From NCBI GenBank assembly GCA_905221605.1, contig CAJNDS010002707.1:1-32500 (forward strand): 32,500 nucleotides of DNA, read 5' to 3'. Made by a program: the position numbers and the translations under genes. Below, piece by piece: positions 1-9,539 of this stretch; the first letter of the stretch is position 1; each line of letters begins with the position of its first letter. The notes beneath the pieces are model-generated. The model was given only the letters and a program-made list of their open reading frames with translations. It was not told where the DNA came from and did not search any database. The DNA comes from Symbiodinium natans (lineage: Eukaryota; Sar; Dinophyceae; Suessiales; Symbiodiniaceae).

Positions 1-484
1 CCTCTGGCCAACTCCAGAAGGTAGGACTTGAGAGCCCTTCATGAGAACCATCCACCAGATCCTCAGCACTCAAGACCGTTTTGCCGTTCTGAGAGAAATC
101 CTTCCCTATGTCCCCAGGGCTTTCCATACCAAAGAAGACAGAACTCCCATTGATGACTTCAGCAGTTCCTCACCTTGAATGCACCGCCACGTCATATAGG
201 AAAAGCATCTTCAGAAGTAAAACACCATCCTTTTGAGCTAATTCTTGATGTGGCCAAGGAAGACTTTTTAATCCCAACCGTTCAGGCCCACAGCGTCGGC
301 GTAATACAGGTGGACCACCGTCTTCACCTCTCAACCTTGACACTGTCCTGCATGGAGGTCCTCCAACCACAGCAACCACCTTTCCTTCAGCCGCCAGATG
401 CAGAAGATACTTCCAGACGCTCGAATTATGTAGGTCACCGCCTTTTGTCAAATCCAGCTCCAGTACCTCCACATCCCGACTGGG
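1..484 (-). pseudogene. PPCR (methyltransferase-like) segment of the polyprotein
   Basis: In the third frame used by the element, the sequence reads VLELDLTKGGDLH, then AVVGGPPCRTVSRLR, then GPPVLRRRCG, followed by a TGA at 170-172. The same frame then stays open to the window edge, ending in SSPTFWSWPE. A GGPPCRT-S motif followed by R-rich and F-W-WPE blocks is, to my knowledge, typical of a domain upstream of integrase in dinoflagellate copia-like polyproteins. It resembles motif IV (PC) of cytosine-5 methyltransferases. The upstream frame joins here by a +1 shift near 475-485. The stop and shift mark decay. Whether this domain methylates DNA is unknown; only a short part is visible. Confidence 0.6.
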
Positions 485-2015
485 AAAATGCCATTATTTT
501 GTTTTCCGGAAAATAGGTGTACCACCACCCTTTTTGCTCGTGCCAGCCGTCTCCTTTTATGACGGTTGAAGGCAACGCCGCAAAATCTCCACGTGGCAAC
601 AGCTCCATCAGCATATTTTCTGGTATATCCCCATAATACCACCGAAGAAATCTCCAGCATGCCTGGACGAACTCCTCCTCATTCGCTGACGCTGTCCGCG
701 CTGCGCTTTGCAACGACGTTTTTACAGCCACCTCGTTGTCCGTATTCGGACACCCTTGAACCATACGTGCCACCTTCAAAGCTTGCTTTGGTGAACACCA
801 ATCCATTTCATCAATGATCTGAAGCGCCACCTCCTTTTCTAAACAAGGGCACCCATTCAGATCACGAACGCGAAGTTCCCCCAGAACAGGATGTGAGGCT
901 GTGCACTTGCCACCACGCCACTGAACTCTGAGACCAACCAAGGCGCTCGCTTTGCCAATTGGCACTAGTGGATCTACCATTTCAGGAGTTACCAGGGTCC
1001 CACCTGGGGTAATACACATCTCCCGAGATCCAACAGCTAAAGACACCAACACCTTTTGCTGCGGAAGCTGTTCACCAGGACGAAGTGATCTGAGAGGATG
1101 TGATGCTCCCGAGTCCAACATGCCCATTCCCGAACACTCATTGGTGTCAGAAACCCTGGCCACATGTAGAACGCATACTCCTCGGCCTTCTCCCTGCTTC
1201 GGCAACAACGTGGCATCAGACGAACCGACTCCACAGTCCGTCCTTCCATTCCTCCATTGAGAATGGGACAACGACGCACGCTGCCTTTCAGCATGCAAAA
1301 CCCTTTTCTCAGCTGTTTTGTAATCCATAACCAAACAGCCATGTTCAAACCATAAGAGTCGGTCCAGCGAAGATTTTGCACTCACGTGACACATCCCATT
1401 GATCACGGCGAGGTTCGCCCCAAACTCCAAGATCAACCAGAGAGGGATAATCAGGGGCCCATTGTCTTCCCTAATCAACGTCCCTTTCTCTGTAATCCTC
1501 ATTGTCACACCACCAAGCGCGCTTTGCACCATAACAGTAGTGTCGGGTAAACATTCCCATGGAAAAAGCGTCCGCACAAGATGCGTAGCAGCTGTATCCA
1601 CCAACGCCACTCTCCCTTCCTGCTGAAATAATCCAGAGTCACATAACATTCGAACACTGGGATCTCCGCTTGATGCTGACTGCGCTGATGACAGCTTCAT
1701 AGATTTCAGCACTTCTAACGCTTCAGCAAGAACCTGATTGGTTGTTGATGGTGATGAGGGACTTGCAGAACCTTTATCCAATCCCGCATTAGCCATCTCA
1801 TCTCCCACTTCAGCCACTTCTGCCTTTTTGGCATTTCCCCATTTTGCACCTTTGCCGCCCTTTCCCCCTTTGGGAGAATTCCCTTTAGATCTATTCCTTT
1901 CAGGATTTAAGTCCGCATTGGAACTTACACCATCTTTGTATGGACACTGCGGCTGTAAATGGCCAATGGCCCCACATTCAAAACATCTTCCACGCTCCAG
2001 GGGAGTCCTTGTCAT
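435..2015 (-). pseudogene. Zinc knuckle and tandem protease-like region of the polyprotein
   Basis: The open frame extends to 2150, but sequence resembling the family begins only about 2015, where it takes over from gag by a +1 shift. It encodes a perfect CX2CX4HX4C zinc knuckle (about 1944-1985), a Lys/Gly-rich linker, then two related segments that align with each other. The first has DTAATH (about 1587-1598, Gly of D-T/S-G replaced by Ala) and the second DSGASH (about 1104-1115, canonical aspartic protease motif). Each is followed by a similar beta-strand pattern with an (I)T..GTL motif. This looks like a duplicated retropepsin domain. The frame ends at 435, and the natural continuation lies in the +1 frame. 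No ATG suits independent translation, so I treat this as part of a broken gag-pol chain. Confidence 0.7.
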
Positions 2016-4185
2016 GGCGAAATTTGCACCGTGATCCGAACTTGCAGCCTGCTTCTGTCTTCCCATATATCCAACAGAAAGGACGTTCACCATCTCCGCT
2101 GTACCTTTTTCCTTTCCCTTTGCCTTTGTCACCCTCCTCCGTCTCGTCACCAGTTCCCTTTTGGGCCTTGTTTAACCTGGCCCTTTTCTTGGCGTCCGAG
2201 TCCTGCTTCACCTCTTGTTCACCAGCGCTATGCAATAGCAGCTCGAATTCTGCTTGTAACATTTCAGCTAGTTGTGTCGCAGTTTCAGAGGTCGGCGAGT
2301 AGTCCACCCCCAATTTCTCCCGGAAGGATGCCACTCTGAAATGCACCGTAGGGTGTTTTGCCAGCAACGCGGATGATAAAGCATCCAATCCCTTGATAAG
2401 CAAGGTAGCATCCGGCTCAGATGCTCGCAGCTCCCTTAACCGGGAACGCCATTGCGCCCATTGTCGCACTCCCTTAATAGCCTCCGAGATCGAGGTTGCT
2501 GAGGATGGTTGCACCAAGAAGTTTAACATTGTGCTGCGCTCGTTTGCTCCACCTGGTTGGTAGACTGTCAGCAACTTGTAAAATATCATCACCGACCCCA
2601 ACATTCGAGTGGAAACGATCTCGGTCTTCAATCTCTCCGGAATCGCCTGTAGCAGCAAAGACACCGCTCTCTGCTCCAACAAAACATGCACAGTTCGAAC
2701 CCCCTTGAGCCCTTCCAGCTCAGCCTTGATGCCCAACCTTTCCAGCGGAGAGACACTCAACCATTTGGCGTACGCTTCATACGCCTTTGTATAGACGGAT
2801 TGCCACCACACTCTTCCTGTATCTGTCAGCGAAGACAACATTGGTTCGATCATTGCGATCCAATCACCTAGTGCCGTCGGATTGCTTGGTGTGTAGTCTG
2901 CCAAAGTAGGAAGGCTCATCACATGCTTCCCAAGAGCCTCCGGACGTTCAGTTCCAGAACTATCACCAATGTTTGGCATCCCACGTGGCACCACAGCTCC
3001 AGGAGGTAAGCTGACCTTTCCACCAGGCCCTTGCGGCAGTCCATGTCCCATTCCGGGCGTAAACACTGTAAGCGGAACCTTCTCTAATTCCAACTTCCCA
3101 GCAATCATTTTCCACCGATATGGAACATCATCCACCATTGTATATCCACCCGATCCTGTTGAGTTCTCTTGCATTGAAGTTTCCCGAGCTGAGACAAAAC
3201 CGGGCTGATTTCCCAACAGTGCGGCAGAACCATCAACGCCTGACGGCAAGGAAGTAATCGGAACATGTGTTAAACCAGGTGGTCCACTTGCATATCCACC
3301 ACTTGCAGAACCTCCCATGGGGTAATTCAACGGAGGCAATCTGGAGGGTTTCTTCCCTTCAGTTACGTGCATCATTGGCACTTCCTTCTCATCCTCCACG
3401 TGAACCTCCCCTTTCCTGGGCTCAGGCAAGGGTTGAAGGTCACAACCCTTTGGAAGGTCGTAGCCCTCAATCGGCAGCCATGTCCCATCAGGCAACACAG
3501 TCCAGAAGCCACCCATACCATCAGTGTAGAAAACTTGTCCTGGCAGGTACTGCTTCTCTGGAGTCATTCCCAACGGATATGCAGCATTCGCGTCCACCAC
3601 TCCAGTGCTCCGTGCTCTCGAAGCTGACCCAGATGCAGCAGAGGTATAGCTTTTCTCCTCCACCCGATGCAATCTGTTCCCCAGCTCCTTTGTTTGCACA
3701 AGCAACTCTTTCAGCGCACGCTTTACCACCGCCATATCTTCACCTTGTTCTTCACCACTCAGATCAGGAATAAGCTCTTCCTCGCCTTGTGTCTCACCAA
3801 TATTCCCTCTTTCCATCTGGCCCATCAAACCTGAAGATGGCCTCTCAGCTGGAACAGGTTTCCGATCCCGAAGTTCTGGCAACGACGGTGGCCTTCTTGT
3901 TTCTTCACCACTCCTATCCCCTCCGCTCGCAGGGAGACTTGCTGGCCTTGATTGCCTCAGCCTCATTTCTTCATGAGCCCGCTCGCTCCAGAAAGGATTC
4001 GCTGCTGGAACCGGAACCACTTCGTTTTCCACCTGAGACGTTGGTTGTATCATTGCAACCTCCCTACCATCTGTCAGCGCTTGTACCATTTGTTGCCGTT
4101 CTTCACCCCCATCACCACGATTTTCTTCGGCTTCATTGGCCGCGGATGACAGTCCAGGTTCCGACCGACGCCGCAACATGTCCAT
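1978..4185 (-). CDS. Gag-like protein with C-terminal CCCH finger
   Basis: A 735-codon open frame when begun at the first ATG (4185); the frame is open four codons further to a TTG but an ATG is the likelier start. Residues 1-330 are low-complexity, rich in Gly, Pro, Ser and Glu. A more ordered helical core follows at about residues 415-665, containing LGDWIAMIEPML, a YQPGG loop and WRSRLRELR, as in the capsid part of copia Gag. A Lys/Gly-rich stretch then leads into a CCCH finger (C-x9-C-x5-C-x3-H) at the extreme C-terminus. The frame stops at 1978, while the next frame, shifted by +1, overlaps it by about 170 bases and carries the CCHC knuckle. In related polyproteins the CCCH and CCHC modules are adjacent in one chain, so the shift lies just after the finger. 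Gag would package element RNA into cytoplasmic particles. Confidence 0.75.
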   Translation of the reverse strand: MDMLRRRSEPGLSSAANEAEENRGDGGEERQQMVQALTDGREVAMIQPTSQVENEVVPVPAANPFWSERAHEEMRLRQSRPASLPASGGDRSGEETRRPPSLPELRDRKPVPAERPSSGLMGQMERGNIGETQGEEELIPDLSGEEQGEDMAVVKRALKELLVQTKELGNRLHRVEEKSYTSAASGSASRARSTGVVDANAAYPLGMTPEKQYLPGQVFYTDGMGGFWTVLPDGTWLPIEGYDLPKGCDLQPLPEPRKGEVHVEDEKEVPMMHVTEGKKPSRLPPLNYPMGGSASGGYASGPPGLTHVPITSLPSGVDGSAALLGNQPGFVSARETSMQENSTGSGGYTMVDDVPYRWKMIAGKLELEKVPLTVFTPGMGHGLPQGPGGKVSLPPGAVVPRGMPNIGDSSGTERPEALGKHVMSLPTLADYTPSNPTALGDWIAMIEPMLSSLTDTGRVWWQSVYTKAYEAYAKWLSVSPLERLGIKAELEGLKGVRTVHVLLEQRAVSLLLQAIPERLKTEIVSTRMLGSVMIFYKLLTVYQPGGANERSTMLNFLVQPSSATSISEAIKGVRQWAQWRSRLRELRASEPDATLLIKGLDALSSALLAKHPTVHFRVASFREKLGVDYSPTSETATQLAEMLQAEFELLLHSAGEQEVKQDSDAKKRARLNKAQKGTGDETEEGDKGKGKGKRYSGDGERPFCWIYGKTEAGCKFGSRCKFRHDKDSPGAWKMF

Positions 4186-4199
4186 TGCGCCAAACAAGT

Positions 4200-4432
4200 G
4201 TAGAATCTTACCTACACCGCAGGAAGCCTAATTTGGGCTCATAACCTACGGGGGGAACCGAAGGGGGACGAGAAACCGAACAGTCAACCCCAACAGAAGC
4301 CCTTGATTTCCCTGGATCAACCACACAACAAACCCAAACCACAGGGCACTCACCTTTTACTACCAGGCACATGGCCCAGTCTTGAGCCATAAAAATGATT
4401 TCCGGGTTTATTAACCCTTTCAACTTCCAACA
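4200..4432 (-). repeat. Candidate 5' LTR
   Basis: On the minus strand this segment starts TGTTGGAAGTTG at 4432 and ends GATTCTACA near 4200, about 15 bases before the gag ATG. TGTTGG...CA termini are usual for copia LTRs. A TTGGCGC stretch follows and could be a weak primer-binding site. The second LTR is outside the window, so identity between the two ends cannot be checked. A GTGAGT donor at 4348-4353 and a CGTAG acceptor at 4246-4250 could excise a 108-base leader intron, but this does not open a reading frame into gag. Confidence 0.35.
4381..4405 (-). other. Spliced-leader-like sequence in the retroelement leader
   Basis: The minus strand reads CCGGAAATCATTTTTATGGC followed by TCAAG. Its 3' half carries CATTTT and TGGCTCAAG, which match the 3' portion of the dinoflagellate spliced leader (ending CATTTTGGCTCAAG) with two extra bases. 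The 5' half matches poorly. It could be a relic of a trans-spliced transcript that was copied back, or chance. Confidence 0.3.
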
Positions 4433-4470
4433 CTAACTCTTTTCTACAATACCAGCAGCAGCTCCGCACC

Positions 4471-4536
4471 CTAAACCCTAAACCCTAAACCCTAAACCCT
4501 AAACCCTAAACCCTAAACCCTAAACCCTAAACCCTA
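4471..4536 (-). repeat. Interstitial telomeric array, (CCCTAAA)n on +
   Basis: About ten heptamers between the retroelement leader and CA exon 27. On the coding strand they form the first part of the intron after exon 27. Confidence 0.95.
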
Positions 4537-4560
4537 TGCCCTAAACCCCAAATCCCGGGC

Positions 4561-4618
4561 CTTCACCGCGGCCGACGCGATGTCGGCGGCGCTGGGCTCA
4601 CCTCCCAGCTCCTCCGGT
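4561..4618 (-). CDS. CA exon 27: PEELGGEPSAADIASAAVK
   Basis: The last visible exon, equivalent to EMGAGA..VAAHAVK of exons 11-12 but unsplit. The acceptor is CTGTAG and the donor GCCCGG, leading into a TTTAGGG array on the coding strand. The remaining C-terminal block (NVF..., GGIY.LETG) is not found to the left, where the retroelement lies. Confidence 0.85.
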
Positions 4619-7600
4619 CTACAGGGACTTCGACCCAGATCGGCTCAGGATTTCTGGGCTCAGGGTGGGTCTAGGGTTTAGGGTTTAGGGTTTAGGGTTT
4701 AGGGTTTAGGGTTTAGGGTTTAGGGTTTAGGGTTTAGGGTTTAGGGTTTAGGGTTTTAGTGTTTAGGGTTTAGGGTTTAGGGTTTAGGGTTTAGGGTTTA
4801 GGGTTTAGGGTTTAGGGTTTAGGGTTTAGGGTTTAGGGTTTAGGGTTTAGGGTTTAGGGTTTAGGGTTTAGGGTTTAGGGTTTAGGGTTTAGGGATGTTT
4901 AGTTAGGGTTTAGGGTTTAGGGTTTAGGGTTTAGGGTTTAGGGTTTAGGGTTCAGGGTTGTAGGGTTTGGGGCTAGTTAAAGGGTTTGGGGTTTTAAGTA
5001 AGGCTTTAGGGTTTAGGGTTTTAAGGCATCAGGGTTTAGGGATTTAGGGTTTTAAGGTTTAGGGCTTAGGGTTTGTCTAGGGGCTACAGGAACGAGGCCT
5101 CAAGGCTTTTGGACTGTTCTTGAATGCTTCGGGGGCTGAATTTAGGATGTGTTTCTGGCCCAAGGGACCTTCGTCACGGGCTTCCTTTCAAATCGCGAGC
5201 GCCAAACCGACATGCAGCAGCCCGGCTCCTGCGCCGTCTGGGCCGCCACAGATGTCAGGCCCTGGCGAGCAAAAGCGTTTTGGCAGCTGTTCCTCTTGGG
5301 GTTTGGGCTTTGGGCTTAGGGCTCAGGCTGTAGGGTTGCGGTTCTTCCGCAGCCGAACGACGACTGAGCCTGTTTCACAATTGCCTCTTAGAATGCATAG
5401 ACTCTGGGAAGGGTCTCAGCGCTTCTGCAACTACTTGTATGTGTACTAGCCCAGTAGCCATGTCTACACCCTAAACCCTAAACCCTAAACTCTAGAAACC
5501 CGAACCTGAGCTCCATTGTTGGCGTGGATCCATCTTGTTTAATAAAACAGCCTAGAAGGACAAGGAATCTTAAAACGTGAAGCTCTAAACCCGCTCTACT
5601 TAGGGTTGATCTAAGAGGCGCATGAGGTAAAACATTGATGAGGTGCCCCTTTGGCCTTCGGAACACGAGTAGGGGAGCTAGATATTTCCTTCGCTGAAAC
5701 CCTGGTATTCTGTGATATTTTGCTGAAATCCATTTCTCAAACCTTTTATTGGAAAGCTGTAGGGTTGTCGGGCGTAGACTGTAAGGATCAGGGATTTGGA
5801 AATTTATTGTCGCCAAAGCTCTTGGAAACATTGGCGAGAGTTGTTTGCGATTAGCTTGGGGCCCCGGGGGCTTGCCCGAAACCGGGAAAAAACATAGCTT
5901 TTTCTAGTTTTTTCTAGCTTTTTCTAGCTTTGGGGCCCCGGGGGCTTGCCCGAAAACCGGGAAAAACATAGCTTTTTCTAGCTTTTTCTAGTTTTTTCTA
6001 GCTTTTGCTAGCTTTTTCTAGCTTTTGCTAGCCTTGCCTAGCCTTCTCTAGCCTTTCGTAGCAGATCGGGGCCCGATTCCAGGAAGGATTTAGCGAGCCG
6101 GGGTCTAAAGACAGGAATGTCGTAGCAAGGTGGATGGCCAGCAAAAAAAGTCAAAGTCCACTTCTGATTGCCAGGAATCAGTATTGTATGAATGCGTAGA
6201 TTTTAAGGCCGATGCCAGTAAGCAACGCGCCCAAACCTCAGGCGCCGACAGGTACAATTTCAGATTAGATTTGATTGAAAAAGCAAGCTGTAGTTTCCTG
6301 CCGGCATCTTCTGTACAGGCCCTTCAAAGGCATGCTTCACCCCAGGAAATTCGTAGCTTATCTTAGCTTATCTTAGCGTATATTAGCTTCTCCTAGCTTT
6401 GCCTAGCTTTCTCAGGTTTCCTTCAGTTTTCAGTGGAACGCATTGGAATTCCAGATTTTTCCGGTAATCCAAAGACGAGCCTGATCATTGTTTTACCTCA
6501 TGTGTTCTTATGAGTTGAGGGTTTAGGGTTTAGGGTTTCGGGTTTCGGGTTTAGGGTTTGAAACCTAAACGTATTCACGGGCAAGCCAGATCCCACGACC
6601 TCTGCAACTGCCGATGCGCTGCATGGTTTCGAGCTAAATGAGGGTTTACGCAAATAGGGGGTACCCCTTATATATCCCAAAATACGATAGAATCCTCATA
6701 AAGGAACCCCCCCCCCCCCCCAAAAAAAAAAAAAAAAAAAAGGGGAACCCCCCATTTTTTGATTCCCCCAAAGCTTTGGCTGGGTGGTAGCAGCCTGTGC
6801 TTCTCAGCTCAAGAGCCCTGGCCCTGGCCACGGTTTAGGGTTTAGGGTTTATGGTTTAGGGTTTAGGGTTTGGGGTTTGGGGTTTGGGGGTATGGGGTTT
6901 GGGGTTTGGGGTTTGGGGTTTGGGGTTTGGGGTTTCGTCTTGGCACTCTTTGCTGCCCTCCCGCAGGTGGTGGTGCACATGGAGGTTCATGGTACTTACT
7001 AGCCAATCATAACTGTACTTCTTACCCACTTTTAAGCCCTTAGGTGCCTTAATATGGGTATAAGTACAGATATCATTGGCGAATAAGTACCAGGAACCTC
7101 CAAGTAGGTGGCTTACCTCTGCTCCACTCACCAGGGCCAGAAGCGACGAGGACGAGGTCTCCTCCTCCTCCCCTAAACCCTAAACCCTAAACCTTAAACC
7201 CTAAACCCTACTAAACCCTCTCCTGAGAAACAAAACTCAGTCGGTGGCTCCTCATCCTCTTCTCATCTTCCTCCACAAACCACTACACCCTATCAACCCA
7301 AAACCCTCCACCACAAAACCCTATAAACCCCGAAGCCCTGGTCCCCTGTAAACGCCCAAACCCTACACCCCAAAACGCTATAAACCCAGAAAGCCCTTGT
7401 CCCCTCTAAAACCAAAAACCCTAAACTCCGCCAAAACAAGCACAACCTTGAAAACACAAAACGCGAACAAAGCCCCCCGCTCCCAAGATGCAGAAGCCTG
7501 GGGGCTTAGGGTTTAGGGTTTTCGTTTTTCGGGTTTTAGGGGTTTAGGGTTTAGGGTTTAGGGTTTTCGGGTTTTGGGGTTTGGGCACCCCCAAAAGCCC

Positions 7601-9507
7601 TCAAGCTCCAAAAGGCCACAAGTGCCCAACACCCTGAACTCATCCGTCGACCCCTCAGAAACTTAGAACCAAACGAACGGTCTAGGGTATAGGGTATAGG
7701 GTATAGGGTATACGTAGGGTATAGGGTATAGGCTTTAGGCTTTAGGCTTTAGGCTTTAGGCTTTAGGCTTTAGGCTTTAGGGTTTAGGGTTTAGGGTTTA
7801 GGGTTTAGGGTTTAGGGTTTTAGGGTTTTAGGGTTTAGGGTTTAGGGTCCAGGGTTTAGGGCTTCGAGTGCTTACACGCTTCAAGTCCGCCAGCCCAGGG
7901 CGCCTGCAGGAGTCCCTCCAGTGCGCAACCGGGGGCCTGGACCACTTTTGGGGGTTTATTTGGAAGAGCCCAAATACCCCTTGCTTAAGGAATAGACCTC
8001 AATTTTCGTAGGGATCCTTAATATGATTCAAGGTACATTCCTGAATTAAGGGGTCTTGGGCTGTTTGGGTTCATGCTACTTTTAACCTAATTAAGTGCCC
8101 TAATAACTAATATGGACATAGCTAGATTTTTACGTAGTCTGAACCACTTCATGCATAGCGGTCGAAGGGGTCATCACTCTTCTTCACTGACGTGTCCATC
8201 TCGCTGCACATCATGTAGACAGTGAAACCCTAGGCCCTAAACCCTAAACCCTAAACCCTAAACCCTAAACCCTAACCCCTAAACCCTAAACCTACAAACC
8301 CTAAACCGTAAACCTTGAAGAAGTTCTCCATTGTCTCGGCCCGAGACTTGTGGGAGGAGCCAAAACGTAGATCCCCTTTAGGGTTTAGGGCTTAGGGCTT
8401 AGGGCTTAGGGTTTAGGGCTTAGGGCTTAGGGCTTAGGGTTTAGGGCTTAGGGCTTAGGGTTTAGGGTTTAGGGTTTAGGGTTTAGGGTTTAGGGTTTAG
8501 GGTAGAGTAGTACAGGGTACTATTTGGGGAGTTTCTACTTTTTGGATCCTCCAGGGGTGATGGGCCTGTGCGGCTCAGGGTTTAGGGTTGAAGGTTTAGG
8601 GTTTAGGGTTTAGGGTTTAGGGTCCCGAGGGCGGCCATAGGGGCCTAGCACTCAAGTTTGGGCGTGGGCTTGGTGGCTTGGCGGCTTGGTGTGGGGGGGG
8701 GGGGGTTGGTGAGTTCCTCCCGGTTTAGCGCTCAAAAAGCGGGCCCAAACCACAAAACCCAGACACTGAGTTGAGGATTCAGGCTTCAGATTTACGGTCT
8801 TCGGTACAGGGATTCTGTACTACCGCCATATTCGGGCTTCAGGTGCAATTCGGGCTTCAGGTGCAAGTTCGTGCTTTGTGCTTTAGGGCCTAGGGATACG
8901 ACATGATGCTGGTGATTTGCTCCGCCGGGGCCTTGGTCTCACTGGCCTCCTTGACGGAAAGGTACCTGGTGGGGGCCCAAAACCCTTAAACCCCTACACA
9001 CCTAAACCCTTAAACCCTTAAAGCCTTTAAGGCTTACCTTAACCCTTAAACCCTAACGTCCTAAATCCCGAATTGTAGAATCCCTTTTTCTTGTGAAGAT
9101 CGACAAGCTAGCTAGCCCGGTCACCTGACATTACCCCTGGCAGTCCTGACACAGGGCAGGGATCCTTCTCGATATACATACATTGGATCATTCTTAAGGG
9201 CTTTTTTTTCGGAGGTGTCAGGGAGGTTTAGGGTTTAGGGTTTAGGGTTTAGGGTTTAGGGTTTAGGGTTTAGGGTTTAGGGTTTAGGGTTTAGGGTTTA
9301 GGGTTTAGGGTTTAGGGTTTAGGGTTTAGGCACAGGGAACCCCTCCCAACCAGAAACCTTAAACGCACCCGGAAATCATGTAACGCTCCGTCCTGCAGTC
9401 GGAACCAACCTAAACCCCACAAGCCCATGGCCCTTGAGGGGTATAAGGAGGGACCCCTACAAGGGAGCCTTCATCTTCTTCCCCTATATAAGACTTTATA
9501 TATACAT

Positions 9508-9539
<32 letters not shown>

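Larger units (their letters stand above)
1..4432 (-). mobile_element. Copia-like retroelement, 5' part, decayed
   Basis: Reading leftward, the minus strand carries an LTR-like leader, a gag frame, a zinc knuckle plus protease-like frame, and a PPCR segment that runs off the left edge. This order matches the long polyproteins of dinoflagellate copia-like elements (family knowledge). Integrase, reverse transcriptase and RNase H would lie beyond base 1. The coding part is broken by two +1 frame changes (near 2006-2016 and 475-485) and an in-frame TGA at 170-172, so this copy is probably dead unless the first shift is programmed. It lies in the same orientation as the carbonic anhydrase gene, 0.13 kb beyond that gene's last visible exon, so it may sit in an intron or may have truncated the gene. 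Confidence 0.8.
5621..6502. mobile_element. Candidate 0.9 kb non-autonomous TIR element
   Basis: The ends are inverted repeats: catgaggtaaaacattgat at 5621-5639 and its reverse complement, with one mismatch, at 6484-6502. Similarity continues about 15 bases inward. It contains a 74-base tandem duplication and CTAG-rich decamers, and no convincing coding frame. No clear target-site duplication. It lies in CA intron 25. Confidence 0.5.
5262..7903. other. CA intron 25 content
   Basis: Holds the TIR element, the 6981-7101 fold-back, a 39-base poly-C/poly-A stretch near 6707-6740, and TTTAGGG/TTTGGGG arrays at 6517, 6831 and 7501. It also holds degenerate C-rich repeats at 7170-7470. No exon could be supported; the frame at 6130-6366 is unrecognised. 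Confidence 0.55.

Noticed and set aside
1-2150. Plus-strand open frames opposite the retroelement
   Set aside because: They overlap the minus-strand frames that carry recognisable finger, protease and PPCR motifs, and show no motifs themselves.
4672-5085. A true chromosome end or telomere
   Set aside because: Arrays occur in both orientations throughout the window with coding exons between them, so these are interstitial.
6130-6366. 78-codon plus-strand frame as a gene
   Set aside because: No recognisable motif, no codon or splice context, and it lies inside the proposed TIR element between CTAG repeats.
6970-7020. STMNLHVHHHLREGSKE as the missing NVF-type CA exon
   Set aside because: The similarity is loose, it lies on an arm of a fold-back element, and its position between exons 25 and 26 is wrong for that block.
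6784-7131. Open frames at 6784-7002 (+) and 6856-7131 (-) as genes
   Set aside because: They are translations of telomeric heptamers (GLGFRV, NPKPQT) plus the fold-back element. The same applies to frames ending in NPKP or GFRV at 11115, 22657, 22962, 24679, 28278 and elsewhere.
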